The notes: generated by a model from the sequence alone, not told the origin. A stretch of DNA of 64,000 nucleotides from CBCOTE01 sp965112965 (GCA_965112965.1 CBCOTE010000020.1:1-64000), one strand, 5' to 3'. Counted from the first letter of the stretch, positions 17,661 through 29,860 are shown. Made by a program: numbers and translations.

Positions 17661-20253
17661 TTAGACGGCGAAAGAGTAGTTACCCTGCATGAATTCTTCT
17701 ACATACCAGTCAATTTGGTCGTGGTCTGCTAATACCATATCTAGGAGCCGTACGGCGCCTAGTAATCGACCAAGGCGGTCGAGGGTTTTCCGTGTAGTGG
17801 CGTAGTCGTATTTTTTGAGTGAGCCGCGAACTAGATCGCCCTTGATCTCGGCCTTGAAGTGCAGTCTTTTGAGGATGCGGGCGATGAGTTTAGCGCGCCG
17901 AGCACGGCGAGTGATATCCGCGGCGCCGCCCTTAAAAGAAAAAGTAACATAGTTGTCGTTGATTTCTTTTCCGCAGAAGACGTCCAACACGGCGAAGTGA
18001 TAGCCCAGACAGGCATTAAAGTTCATGTAGTCTCGGGAGAGCACGACATAGTTGGGTCCGCTCATGCGTTCGTCTATGGCCGCTTCGGGCCGCATAGCCG
18101 ATTCGGCCACGATGGTGGCGAAGCCGCGCCAGTCCAGGCCTACACTGCCCACTCATCGTACGTCGTCATGGAGCATGCCATCTATCAGAGCCTGGAAGGG
18201 GATGCAGGTTACCTCTTCGCGTACGGCGTGGCGTTGCCCTGAGGAAAGGGACAGGCCGTCGCTCAGGTCGATGGCATAAATGCGCATGGGTAGTTCAGTA
18301 TTACCTGGACTGCGCCGATCAGGTTCTTTTCTAGGATATCACCGATGGTAAACATCTCACGCATAGCGATTTCATGGGCGAAGCGGATGACATCGTGCAA
18401 AGTTTGGCATCCGGCCGGACTAAAAGTATTTTGATTCGGATCCACTAAGTTAAGGATGGCGATACGCTTGAGGGCTTGATGGGCTGCATTCCAGACAGGT
18501 GAGTCTTTCATAGGATTTATGGTCTTGCGGCGCTCTAGAATTTTTTCCACTCGGCCTTGGAATATTATGTGATTGGTAGCATCTACGGTGATTTCTTTTC
18601 CGTGGGTGATAATTTTGGTGGCGTTGCCTGTGCCAATAAGAGTAGGTATGCCGAATTCCCGGGCTACAGAGGCCATATGCCCGGTTACGCTGCCTACGTC
18701 GGTGACGATAGCTTGCACACGGCCAAGCAGGGGGACATAGCAGGGGGAGGTTTGTTCTGCCACCAAGATGACGCCTTCTGGCACGCCAGTCAGATTGTGA
18801 TCTGATGTGAGCACGTAAGCCGGGCCGCAGGCTTTGCCCCGTGAGGCAGTGACGCCTCCGGCCAGTATGGATGGGTGCCTGGAAAATTCTAAGGCTGGAT
18901 TTTCAGGAGATATGAGAACGGTCTGCTCAACCTGGTCAGCGATATCGAGGTTAAGGAGCCGAACTTGGATGATCACAGGGTGTCCAAAATAATCAACGGC
19001 CCATTCGATATCTAGAGGTTGGCCATAATGCTCTTTTAGAATTAGGCTATATTTGGCTAGGGTTAAAAGTTCCTCGTTGGTAAGGCTTGGGGAATTGCGT
19101 TCTTCGGGGGGTATTTCTATTTCAACTAAACCAGAATTCGGTGCCAGAGTGATTAAGGTGAGCTTATTCGATATTCGGGAAGTGATTACGGTCAGATCGG
19201 CTTTGTCCACGCTAAAAAAAAATCTGCTGTGGCTGAGCCATCCATAGCTTTGACCCCCAGACCTCGGACCGAGTTCATTAAGAACAGATTGTGTTGTAGG
19301 TCATTAGGGTCGCGGGTATATATGGTTCCGCTGGCTTTGGCATTGACCATAGCCAGCACGAGCACGCACATAGTGGCGTCTTTATGGGTATAACTATGTT
19401 TGAGGTGGTAGTAGACTGCCCGAGGAGTGAATGTGCTGGCTACTACTTTCTTATAGGCCACAGAGAGTTCCTCTGGGGAGATACCGAGCACTGAGGAATA
19501 TTGGCCGGCGAAGCTGGACTCAGAGTCCTCGGCTATGGCAATGGAACGTACGGCGAGCCAGCAGTTTGAGCCGATGCCGTCGGTCAGTATAGTAGCTTTG
19601 GTAGTCAAAGATGCAGCTAGGTTTTTGGGCAAGACTGTAGCAGTAATCATGGTCTGGATTTTTTTACAGATGGCTAGGAGCGCGGCAGTATCATCTACGT
19701 CCAGGCCTTTGAGCTGACGGTCAATGCGTTTGACCAGGCCGTCATTTTTTAGAAAATGCTGGCAAGCATAGGCTGTGACTGCGAAGCCGATGGGTACGGG
19801 CAGGTGAATGTGGTTATAGACTTCTCTCAGGTTGGCGGCTTTGCCGCCTACCTCATTTAGTCGTTTCATGCTTAACTGGTCTAAGGGTATAGTTAGATCG
19901 GAATATTCTAGCCGTTTAGGGCTAATCAGCTCCTTGAGTACAGATACACCTATACGTTCTACCACGTCTGGTAGATCCGGGTAGCGGTTCTGAGAGAGAG
20001 CACTCAGATCTTCGGCGATATTATATACTTCCCAAACTAGCCTCTCGGCTAGGTTGATGACTGCATCTCGAGTAAAAGGAGCGGTACCATAACACATTTG
20101 CTCGATCTCAGTAATGAGTTCTAAGGCGTGGTTATTACCTGCCAGGATACTCTTGAGGTGGCTGTATTTAGTCTGGAAGATGGTTTTTTCGAAGCTGTTT
20201 TTTTTGAGATAGCGGTCTCCAGAAAATATTTTTAAGAAGTTATGTAGGGGCAC
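17661..20253 (-). pseudogene. Phosphoenolpyruvate synthase-like protein, broken by two frameshifts and a stop
   Basis: Three pieces in different frames add up to one protein of about 860 residues. Piece 1 (20253-19206) has the ATP-binding part with the family start NEVGGKAANLREVYNH. Piece 2 (about 19210-18290) completes it (PLDIEWAVDYFGHPVIIQVR) and carries the phosphohistidine swivel motif TDVGSVTGHMASVAREFGIP with its His intact. Piece 3 (18300-17661) is the C-terminal region. Pieces 1 and 2 are split at a run of nine T (19214-19222), pieces 2 and 3 by a one-base shift near 18300, and piece 3 has a TGA at 18153-18155 inside ...DDVR-stop-VGSVGLDW, where a Trp codon would fit. GTG 20253 with AGGAA upstream is the likely start. 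It is probably dead, since slippage at the T run could cure only one lesion. Confidence 0.8.
19214..19222 (-). other. Nine-T homopolymer at a frameshift
   Basis: On the coding strand the reading frame of the PEP-synthase-like gene breaks exactly at nine T residues: before the run the frame gives ...SATADFF, after it VDKADLTVITSRIS continues in another frame. One more T (or two fewer) would fuse the two parts. Long homopolymers of this size are known places of transcriptional slippage and of replication or sequencing indels. Confidence 0.7.
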
Positions 20254-21609
20254 GAGATATTTCCTGGTCGGGGGAGTAGACGTATAGACAGATGAAGAAG
20301 TCCTGCCGAAAACGGCGCATTGAGTTAATGGGTCTGTTGGGGGCATGCTAGACTATTGTTAGATTATTCTACGGTCAATAGTCATTGTCAATCTAGTCGT
20401 CTGGGAGTGGAGACGAGCTAGATTTTGGTGAGGGCATATCAGTTAGTAAAAAAATATGTGTGGCTACGTTTAGGGGTTGAGGGTCGGTTCTTAGCCTTCC
20501 TAAGTGCGGTCCAAAAGGACTATGAGGTAACCGAGGTTATGGTTATAGTGCCTGATCCGCTCAGGCTTCCGGGCTGGAGCACGAATCAGATGGGCATGCC
20601 GTACTATTTTCGTTCAGAGGACGGGGCACAAAGGCTTGTTTACACTAATTGGACATTATCCGGCCTTATTCATCGTTCCAGGTAGGCGGCAAACTATAGT
20701 TCTTTACTCCAGCCAGCCCAACCAGCAGTCATTTAGCTAGGACTGTTAGGCCATTGACGGTAATGCGGTCCTGGATTAACGCACTCTAGACTCGAAGCGA
20801 TAGTATTTGTTTTTCTAAAGACTGTGGGGGCATGGACTATCCGATGGTATACGCTTGAGATGCTGTCCTGGGTTTGGCATATCTGGCAGTCAGTAAAGGG
20901 GGCAGTTAAAATGAATATAGCTGTTGGGGCGGCGGGGCAGACTTTTAATATGTAGCCATATATGAGACGATTTTTTTCCAAGTTAGGCTTGAATATTGAG
21001 TGTGATCAAGATACAGTTTGTACCCAAGTCGGACTGAAGATGAGCATTTCGGTCAGGGTCAGACTTATTCGTAGTGTTTAGCCGGAGTGACCGGCCAATT
21101 ATTCTTGATTCAAGGTGGTTAGCTTTATAATAAAATAAGGTGCGGTCCAAGCAGGACACGGCTTCAGCAAACCAGACGATTGCGAGTTTTTTGAGTGAGT
21201 TATTGGAAGCGAAATTAACCTGATAAATATAGAGACGGTCCGTCGAGACGTAAATAACAATTTAGATATATTATACGCAATCTATAGACCATTAGCTGAT
21301 GGTCGTGGTTCGGCAGGGACTTTCATCGCTGAGTGTGGTGCATCCGAATGGAACTCCAAGGCTAGTTATTTACGGCTTTAGGTCACGTGGTCTGGAATCC
21401 AAATAGAAATTATTTTTGGCCGGATTCGATCTGGGTTTGAGATTTTTTAGAGTAATTCTATTCCGGGTGGTATTGCTGAAAAAAGTTCACGTAGCAATTT
21501 TTTATGCAGACGGCATAGATGAAGTTGAGGTTCCGGATTAGTTTGGCAGAGGCGCGTCCATGCGCACGAAAGAGCGGACAAACAACTTAGCAAGGCCGCT
21601 GTAGGAGGG
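20254..21609. other. Decayed interval between the PEP-synthase-like gene and the shikimate kinase
   Basis: A plus-strand frame at 20425-20685 (86 codons from GTG) shows a few plausible protein segments (VMVIVPDPLRLPGW, MPYYFRSEDGAQRLVY) but no family was recognised and no ribosome site is visible. A minus-strand frame at 20733-20981 is Cys-rich and probably chance. The stretch 21000-21540 holds only short broken frames. Confidence 0.35.
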
Positions 21610-22248
21610 TTAATGGACGTGGGCAAGCCATCGACGGACTGTCTCTATGCAGTCAGTGGCGGTGAGAGTGTCGGTAGCCAGTATGAAGTCTGCAGCTTTG
21701 GCGTAGAGGGGTAGGCGTTCGTAGTAGAGATCTTCTAAAGTTTGGTCTGGAGCGATGACTAGGCCACGTCGCTTATAGAAATGAAGTTCTTCGGTCGCGT
21801 CCGGTTTTGGTGGAGCAGCTGTGTCGATAGGACAGTTTGACAGACCTGAGCAGTAATGGCTTTCGGCCATACGTCGGCGGATAGTAGCCAGGCTGGCCTT
21901 TAGATATATGACCGGCCCGAGGCTTTTGAGCCGGGCTATGGCCTTGAAGCTATATATAAGGCTGCCTCCAGTAGAGATAATACAGCGATTGGTATCCAAA
22001 TTTGTCACTAATTGTTCTTCAGCAATCAAAAAGTCAGAAAGTCCTAGAGTATCCACGAGGTCCTGGAGGTGAATGCCGAAATAGGCCTCCAAAAGACGAT
22101 CCGTATCTATGCAGGCCCAGCCCAAAGCTACAGCTAAACCCTTGCCGACAGTGGTTTTGCCTGTGCCAGCCATACCAATGAATGAAATAGTGCCATCTTT
22201 TGACAGGGCGCTGGCCGGTATGCCGAAGCTGGGTAGTATGGTGGGCAT
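21610..22248 (-). CDS. Shikimate kinase (AroK/AroL-like)
   Basis: Phosphorylates shikimate on the way to chorismate and the aromatic amino acids. The protein (212 residues from ATG 22248) is a P-loop kinase: Walker A GMAGTGKTTVGK, the DTD pair that binds shikimate, and the STGGS segment in place of the usual GGG. A variant with GGS(V/L)xYS is known in a subgroup annotated as shikimate kinase. The lid and tail (YKRRGLVIAPDQTLEDLYYERLPLYAKAADF) also fit that subgroup. Neither possible start (ATG 22248 or TTG 22272) has a good ribosome site. It stands alone between decayed regions, so selection seems to be keeping it. Confidence 0.72.
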   Translation of the reverse strand: MPTILPSFGIPASALSKDGTISFIGMAGTGKTTVGKGLAVALGWACIDTDRLLEAYFGIHLQDLVDTLGLSDFLIAEEQLVTNLDTNRCIISTGGSLIYSFKAIARLKSLGPVIYLKASLATIRRRMAESHYCSGLSNCPIDTAAPPKPDATEELHFYKRRGLVIAPDQTLEDLYYERLPLYAKAADFILATDTLTATDCIETVRRWLAHVH

Positions 22249-22272
22249 ATAATATCGTGGAGGGTCGGACAA

Positions 22273-24798
22273 ACGGTACTATGATGATAAGTAAATTTAC
22301 TTGTCCTGCCGGATATGGTCAAGGCCACGGCGGTCGTAGTGATCCGGATGATATCGTCGCAGTGTCCATTTTGTATTAAAGCACGACTATCTTGCCACAC
22401 ATTGTTTTTTTTAAGAACTTCGTAATGGATATTGCTCATAAATTTATAGATTAATAGTAATCTTTATATTAAAATATATATAAAAAATTAGTATATCTGT
22501 CTCATAGCTAGCTTAACTTTGCTATGCTCGGCTAGCATTTATGAATGAATAATTATTGATTACATGATAAAAAATGGGTGTATCTTGCTGAGATACGAAG
22601 AATATTGTTAATGATTTTTTATTGATTTTCGGTGCACTAAAGATATTGATAATATTTTAATACTAGCAGCATTAGTATATTATCTGAGGAAGGGCAAAAA
22701 AGCTTCTCGTTTGCAATAGTTTTATCCTGCCTGTGAAGATCGTCACTGCGTTAATTATTGCGTTTACAAACTTTAGTGCGTTTATTTTTTTCTGCAGAGT
22801 ACTGTGATTTGAAAGCCATCAGGCTGTCATGTTCATCCGGGACAAATCGGTTTTCAATGACTCTACAGAAAAAATATTTTCTGATGTGCGGGCCACTAAT
22901 GTCGATTTGGTGTTCTTGTTTTTCATGTTCACCTATGTAGCTGATATTAATCGCGCTGACCGATCTAAAAACCATTAAGTCCATTATCGTGTAGTTCAGT
23001 TGTTCGAACAGTTATATTTTTTCAAGATCGATTATGATATCACCGACATGCTGAGGTGAATATTCAGGACGTGGACTGACGCACTTATATTTTATTTTTT
23101 TATCAAGACGAGAAATATTAATGACCCATCTACAAAAAAATATAGTGACCGTCATGATTATGCTAAATTTTCATGATCGATAATGCCGTAACACTCGTAC
23201 TTATCACTATGGTCACCGTTTTTTTACTTGATTCTTTCTTCAGAAGTAGATCCTTGAATTTATGCTCTCTATTGAGAACTCCGATTGCTAAGCACATAAG
23301 ATAAACGACATGTAAACATCTGGTGTTTCAGTCCAGGATATCATAGCGTCTTCATCGTTTTTCGGCGGCACAATAAAAAAATCAGTGAAGATTAAAAAAA
23401 TATTATTTTTCTAGTTCTATTGGACGTCGACAAATTTGATATTTAATTATATTTAAATTCTAACAAAAAAATGTATTTAAAATAATTATAAACATGTTTA
23501 ATATATTAGCCATATCTATATTATAGTAGCAACAAACTTTACGAAATATCTCTCGGCATTATTGTGGATGAGCACAGTTTAAACCTTTTTTTAATTCTTA
23601 TGAGACCGACAGTACAGGATTTCTAAAATATTAATGTTAACAGCGTGCAGCTAAAGCTTGTAAAAAATATAATATAATCAGAATTTAGGCCGTAGTCAAC
23701 AATACGATGGTCGTTACCAATAATGAGACAAAGTTTGTGGTGGTTAAATTCATACAGTTTATGAGACAGAACGTCATACAATATAGTAACCTATACATCT
23801 AGGCTGGACTATTTTTTACGTTATTATGATATCAAATTTATTTCTGATATCTCGAACGGACCATAAACATTCTATGTCCATTATCGATGATCTATCCTCA
23901 AAAATCTGACTAAATCCAACGGCTAGGTCATGATTAAGCAAATACAGTATTACAAATATGGATATTAACGACTACGCTAGTTGTATTCATTCAACAATTA
24001 TAAAAATATATTTAGATGTATTGGCTATGTCAGCACTGACAAAAACGCGGTTAAAATTACTAACTTTATCATGTCATATACGGAAACACTACAGCAATGA
24101 ACGGAACTAATGTTTTTTTGTCTCATATGCTTATGAAAGAAGTATTATTAATTATGGTACGATCTTTGATCGAATTAATCTTATCATTAAGGTCGTTGAG
24201 ATTGCTAACGTATGCTCGCTACGAAAATAATTTTTATTGGAAATAATAACTAAATCTGCGAAATATAAGTATAAACTAAGAAAATAGCACTGATATAGTC
24301 GTCAAAGTAGATTGCATAGGAAACTAATTGTTGATGCAGTGGGCGTATATAACCTATGGACATTAGCGGTGGCTAGTAATACCCAGAACCTTTATACTAC
24401 TATACCCATCGGAGTTATAGTAAAAATACAATAGGATAGTGGATGACGCTAAACTAAAAAAATATTCACCATCTCTATTCTTTCACGCTTCGAAAGAGCT
24501 GTTACATCTGTAATTTTAACCTGCTGTAGTATAATATATATGTATGACCTGGTAGTGAATATCACCGCGCAGAGCTAAGTAATTTTTATAAAAGAGACAC
24601 CCTTTTATACCTTAGTTAAAGATCGGGTAATAAGTAAATTTTATTCTCTCGGTATAATAGAACATAACTGATACAATGTCGCCAATTTTATCGTCTAGGA
24701 TAATTTTTTTTGATGGGATAAAGAAGTGTAGCGTCTATAATATGAATGGAGCATAGTTATTATATATCTAAATTTATGATCTAATAATTGACGCTGAC
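22273..24798. other. Long AT-rich region without genes
   Basis: About 2.5 kb of very AT-rich DNA with no convincing coding frame on either strand. The longest frame at the left (22751-22984, minus, 77 codons) has no ribosome site and no recognised family. The rest holds A and T runs of five to eight bases and short frames only. No tRNA, rRNA or CRISPR-like repeats were seen. It is best read as fully eroded former coding DNA upstream of aroK and downstream of rpsI. Confidence 0.5.
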
Positions 24799-25188
24799 TT
24801 AACGTTTGGAATATTGGAACTTAGCACGGGCGCCACGCTGACCATACTTCTTGCGTTCCTTCTTACGTGCATCGCGTGAGAGGAAGCCGGATTTTTTGAG
24901 TGCGGGCCGGAGTTCAGGATCCAGATTAATCAGAGCCCGAGCTATGCCCAGGCGCACAGCCGTTGCTTGGCCAGTCATACCGCCACCTTCTACAGTAATT
25001 CTAATATCAAGATTGCCCATCTTGTTAGAAGTTACTAACGGCTGGTAGATGATCATTTGTAGCGAAGGACGCGGGAAGTAATCTTCTATGCTACGGTCGT
25101 TTATAACGATCTGGCCGGTACCAGCGAATAAGCGAGTTCGTGCTATAGCGGTTTTACGTCGGCCGGTGCCGTAATGCTCTATGTTCAT
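24799..25188 (-). CDS. rpsI: 30S ribosomal protein S9
   Basis: Small-subunit protein whose C-terminal tail reaches the P-site tRNA. The 129 residues begin with the usual YGTGRRKTAIARTRL and carry the GGGMTGQATAVRLGIARAL core. The basic tail ends in FQYSKR, the expected C-terminus. It follows rplM by 39 bases, the standard L13-S9 pair. Length and motifs are complete. Confidence 0.98.
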   Translation of the reverse strand: MNIEHYGTGRRKTAIARTRLFAGTGQIVINDRSIEDYFPRPSLQMIIYQPLVTSNKMGNLDIRITVEGGGMTGQATAVRLGIARALINLDPELRPALKKSGFLSRDARKKERKKYGQRGARAKFQYSKR

Positions 25189-25227
25189 AAGGTTACTCTC
25201 GTTAAAAAAAATAGTGCAGGGTGGTAG

Positions 25228-25662
25228 TTAGTAAGGAAGCTTAAGGAGTTTGGGATTCTGGGACACATGCGGATGCTCAATTCCAGTGTAGATTTTGAGC
25301 TTTTTAAGCATGGCTCGACCCAGGCGAGTTTTAGGCAACATGCCGCGTACAGCCTTGCGGATAATTTCTTCTGGTTTGGTAGTAATTATTTTGGCCATGC
25401 CTTGGCTCTTCAGACCGCCGATGTAACCGGAATAGCTATAATATCGTTTATTCGCAAGTTTATTGCCAGTTACGGCGATCTTACCGGCATTAAGTAAGAT
25501 GATGAAGTCGCCGTTGTCTATATGTGGGGCAAATTCAGGTTTATGCTTACCGCGCAGACGATTGGCGATCTGTGTCGCCATCCGGCCTAATATTTGGCCG
25601 GATGCATCAACTATGAACCACTCACGTTTTATATCTTTAAGGGCGGGAGTCCAAGTTTTCAT
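25228..25662 (-). CDS. rplM: 50S ribosomal protein L13
   Basis: Large-subunit assembly protein. ATG 25662 gives 144 residues and has AAGGAG seven bases upstream; an earlier in-frame start would add ten Arg/Ser-rich residues not seen in the family. The conserved opening KTWTPALKDIKREWFIVDA and the VRGMLPKTRLGRAMLKKLKIY segment are present. It is transcribed ahead of rpsI; upstream lies 4.2 kb of decayed DNA, so the pair probably has its own promoter, which I could not place with confidence. Confidence 0.98.
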   Translation of the reverse strand: MKTWTPALKDIKREWFIVDASGQILGRMATQIANRLRGKHKPEFAPHIDNGDFIILLNAGKIAVTGNKLANKRYYSYSGYIGGLKSQGMAKIITTKPEEIIRKAVRGMLPKTRLGRAMLKKLKIYTGIEHPHVSQNPKLLKLPY

Positions 25663-26071
25663 GGATATGCTCCTTCGTCGCGAAATTATCATATATAATA
25701 GATTCTGAGGCCGGCGGTGTCAAGAAAAAAAATGTATTAAGCAGCAACTCATCTCAACAGGTAAGATAAATGGTCATTTGCTAAGGCTATTGTCTGTGGC
25801 GGTTTAGCGTAGTTTTTTTGTCGTAAAGTCAGTTGCCAATGTATATGATATGGGAGATAAAGATGATAAAGACCACCGTTGACCCATAAGATGTTCCCCG
25901 ATCATGAATTTAGCCGTCGCATAATTTGCAATTGGATAGGAAGATTTTTACTCGAGGAAAAATCAAACAATATTCATATCGACACGACAGGTGGCATTCA
26001 GATTCGGCTTTTTTGAGTTATTATTTTGAGTTATAATCCGGGTATACTTTAACCTATCCTGCTTCTTGGTA

Positions 26072-26114
26072 GTCTGCCACCACTTGGGCCTCTGTGGTCC
26101 GAGCAGTGGTAGAC
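26072..26114. repeat. Imperfect inverted repeat
   Basis: GTCT...ACCACT on the left pairs with AGTGGT-AGAC on the right, with further G/C pairs toward the loop. It may be a remnant terminator or a chance structure in a decayed, locally GC-richer patch. Confidence 0.25.
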
Positions 26115-29100
26115 GCTGGCGGTCTGTCCTGCAGTCAGATGCTATAGCCAGTACCCTGTATCTCCTTTGTTTGCTTCCTTGAGCGGCACAGTAAATTTTC
26201 TTACGCTAGAACAATGTGACACGCCAAGCGTACCGTCGTGGACCTCATCGTCCACACTTTAATTGTCTTGTTTTTGGCTTGTTATTTTGGAGGCTTGGAT
26301 ATATAATATAGAAGGTACTATAAAATTGTCGCGTTTGTTGCTTTCAGCAAATATTATAGCCCTTACGGGCATACCAGTCTATAATTAATGTCCCTTCCCC
26401 CCTTGATACGGCCTGGATGTTGGGTGCCATCGAGGCGTGAAATACGTAGATCTATTATCAATTTTCTAAATGAAGTCCATATATGAAACACGTCGTGTAG
26501 ATTCAACTGTACTTTATCCAGGTAGCCTTGTGGAGATGAGAATAATTTAATATCATTAGCCATATGAGATTATTGGTGAGTTTTTTATTAAGTTCTAGCT
26601 GCTATCTGCCATACCGTCTTTTTTATTCCTCAAATAATTTTTTAGATTTTTTTTCACCTTACTGCAGCCACGAGGCGGCTAAAGCTAATAATTAAATTTA
26701 TGATTGATGCTGTGGCGACTTTCGACCCAACAGCAAAGGCTAGTTCTTTGATTGAGGGCTATTATTGAGCCTGATGGGACATAGATACTTACTAATTTCA
26801 TACTCGCTACCTGGGCTTTGGACTACCGCGGACAAGTGCTAGCCTATAATAACTTCAGGGATTTTCTGTGGCATATGAAGCGATTGATTGGCTACCTTCC
26901 GCGCCGTCTTTCTGGCTTCCACATTAGGGTTACCGCTTTGTTACTATATAATAGCCAGGCTGGACGCCTTAAATCTGGCTGACTCTGATAGCATTCTGTT
27001 ATTTTTTTTAGCTGCCGCGGTTTCTAGCACAGCCCAAATCTGTACTGTCGGAGCGTTAGTTTGTCGGTTTTATACGTACTGATCATAATTCTTTTCGGTC
27101 GTCGACCTAGTCAGCCTGAGCCAGGCGGATAAGAAGCTTCTACATACCGTCGTCCAGGAGGTCCTTGCTGCTCACCTTGAAAAAATTGGTTCTAACTCCG
27201 TCTAATCAGTTTTTTTATGTCCTATAAGAGCGCTGGGCGCCTTCATGATCATCAAAAAAAAGTTTGTCGAGCTGCGTAAATACATTGGTCATATCATGCT
27301 GGGCTTCTCCAATTTAAACCATTTCTCATATGATTAAGTATGCGATTTTTTATAACCATGCTTTTTATGATTTGCGAGGAATGCTTCTGGCTGGAATTGG
27401 AAGTTTCGATCATTGCCCCCCCTTAAGTAAAAATCAAAAAATTCTTGAGAGGTGGAAGTAAGTATCTATATATTATACTGCGTTGTAGCCATAAATCTGG
27501 ACTGTTTTTTTGTACTCTATGGACTAGACTATGACCTACAGATTTTAGCCAATAGATCTGTTAGAAAGCTGACTTGTTTTGGTGGTGCAAAAAATCTAAG
27601 GCTAAACTGTTCGTTTTTTTGTAAATTTTTTGAGATTATTTTAGCAATCGGTAAGATCACTATTGATTACACAAAAAAAAGAATGCTTGCGGTCGCTTGT
27701 TCGACGGCCAAGCCGCCGTAGTTACCGACAACCGTCGTGAACTCACTTAATAATTGGGTAAGTCTTCCTCGAGTACATTATTCTGCTATCTCGATATATT
27801 GGCATATTCTCAAAAAAATGTTGAGATTTTGTGTTAGGGGTCTGTATACATGTTCGTAACTATCCTCAGGTTTTTTTGTCAGACTCCATCATCATTGTAT
27901 TGGCTCGAGTCGGCGTAGAATTTGATAATTTGTGTTGACTAGGAGCGCTGTGTAGTTTGGATCAGCGCTCGTGTAGCCCTCTCTTTAAGTCGGCCTTTCT
28001 TATTCAACGTATCCGTCTGAATCAACGTCCCTCCCAGCTCTGGTATAGGGCTTGGTGGGGGGGGTACATTCCTTCTTATCCGATTTTTTTCACTTTTTCG
28101 TCAATAAATCGTAGTCTGTGGCTCGTGTCTGTAGTACTGTCACACCCCATTACTAGATGTGGATACTGCCATGTATCTGAGGACCGAGACGCCCCTTTTT
28201 TTTGGCATAAAGTGATCTATGTGTCATGAACGTTGACTTCGTTGATAAGAAGCCTTGCTTTTACTTTTTATCCGATACGGCATCCTCTCCATCGCCATGG
28301 CAGGCTGTAACTTAGACTATAAGTTCTATCAGAACTTGAAAATCTTCTAGATCTGGCTTAGCGATGCCATGGACTTAGGTCTACCTTTTTTACCGTCCGG
28401 CCGGGCTTGATCCAGGTTTGTGCTATTACCGCTTAATAGTCTTTATTTACGTAGAGCCTATTGTCTTCATCAAGTACATGATCGGGCGGGCCAAAAGTCG
28501 CGCTATCTTGAATTGTTAATATTATGCATGCAATAGATTTATCATTATGAACCGCAGAGCGTCCTGTGCGAATTATTCGAAGTATTTTATATCGATTTAA
28601 TAGCTTTGATGAGTCATACTATAGCTTTATAATTGATATCGAGATGGCACGAAATATAATGAGCTTTGGCCTGTCCCTAGCAAAGGCAGGATGCTTTTAA
28701 GTTGATAAATCTAGTAGCGTCCGGCCACAACGACGGTCTAAGGATAGCGGAATATCCGGACCATGGCCTGCTGGTGAGAGCCAAGTTGAGGCCTATATAT
28801 CCTTTATATTTTTATCTACCATTACCATCAGTATAAATTTATGAATCTATCTCGTCCTTCAACTCATATTGGCTAGGAAGTAGTATGGAGCCGCTATGTG
28901 GTAGAAGGATTCTGTTATGTTATTTTGACAGCACACTGGACTCGAAGGGGAGAATATCTAGTACCACAGAGTGTTAGGCCGAGTTTAAAAATGATTAGGA
29001 CGTGGTTAAAAAAACTGGATGTCGTGTATTACATGGTGTGCAGTCAGATTATTTATGGGTCTGGAACTGAGAAGGTAGTTCAGGATACCATGCATATCGG

Positions 29101-29822
29101 GTCGATATTAGCTTGAAATAGGTAAACACGCTGTCAAAGATGGAATGTTGCTGGTAGATTGCACTAGCCTGGCCTTGCGGCGTAATGAATTTTTTTTTAA
29201 TTCGTTTGCGTTTGATGGCGGTATCCGAGATCAGCAATATGGCAAGGACCATAAGCCTGATTGTTTTTTGTTGGTGGGTTTAAAAATGGGCTAATTAGCC
29301 GTAATTATTGGCGTGGTGACCAAAAACTTATTATCAAATGCTGAAATAAAGGGCAGGAGCGTCAAGAAAAAAATAATAACTTTACTATGATGGACCTATG
29401 ATTTTGTCCAGATAGATGTGCGAGGTAGATAAGGTAGCGGAATGTCTAACGACATAGGTCATATAGGCGGCAGCAGTCCAGGTAAAGGTGAAAAGCACTA
29501 CGGCCGTCAAGAAAAGTTAACGTACTTTTGACTGATACAAAAAATATACATACTTTTATGGTAGGTCTGGTCAGTTCCGTCAAGGGGAGAGCGATAGAAA
29601 TATCGGGCAGTGTGTATGAATATCAAGGTGGAGGGAAGAAATAGCGCTATGGGGATCGAGCTCATAGTTAGTCGGCTTAGTCCAGTTGGATAATCTATGT
29701 TGGGTCCTGCTGCTTAATTGCCTACTATCTAGATAATTTGACTACAAGTCAGCTATCCGTTTTAGTCTAAAAGAGTCAGGCCACCACGGAAGTGGCTAGC
29801 AGCTGGCTCATAACTGTCAGAC

Positions 29823-29860
29823 GGTCGGTCGGGTGAGCAAGAGGCTCGCCCCTTCCGACC
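29823..29860 (-). terminator. GC-rich hairpin downstream of ftsZ
   Basis: On the coding strand GGTCGG and the matching CCGACC close a stem that continues, after a small internal loop, with GGGGCGAGC against GCTCACCC and a short loop. It begins about 50 bases after the ftsZ stop codon. No T run follows, so it may stop transcription with help from Rho or protect the mRNA end. It marks the end of the division and cell-wall operon. Confidence 0.55.

Noticed and set aside
18153..18155. Recoding of TGA as Trp
   Set aside because: TGA ends ccmA, murE and other genes here and all conserved Trp codons seen are TGG; one nonsense mutation explains it.
20733..20981. Cys-rich minus-strand frame as a metal-binding protein
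   Set aside because: Cys spacing fits no known motif and the frame lies in a decayed interval without a ribosome site.
22751..22984. Minus-strand frame of 77 codons as a hypothetical gene
   Set aside because: AT-rich, no ribosome site, no recognised family, surrounded by fully eroded sequence.
27957..28229. Plus-strand frame with CGYCH, considered as a cytochrome c haem site
   Set aside because: The motif lacks the CXXCH spacing in a sensible context and the frame is in broken sequence.
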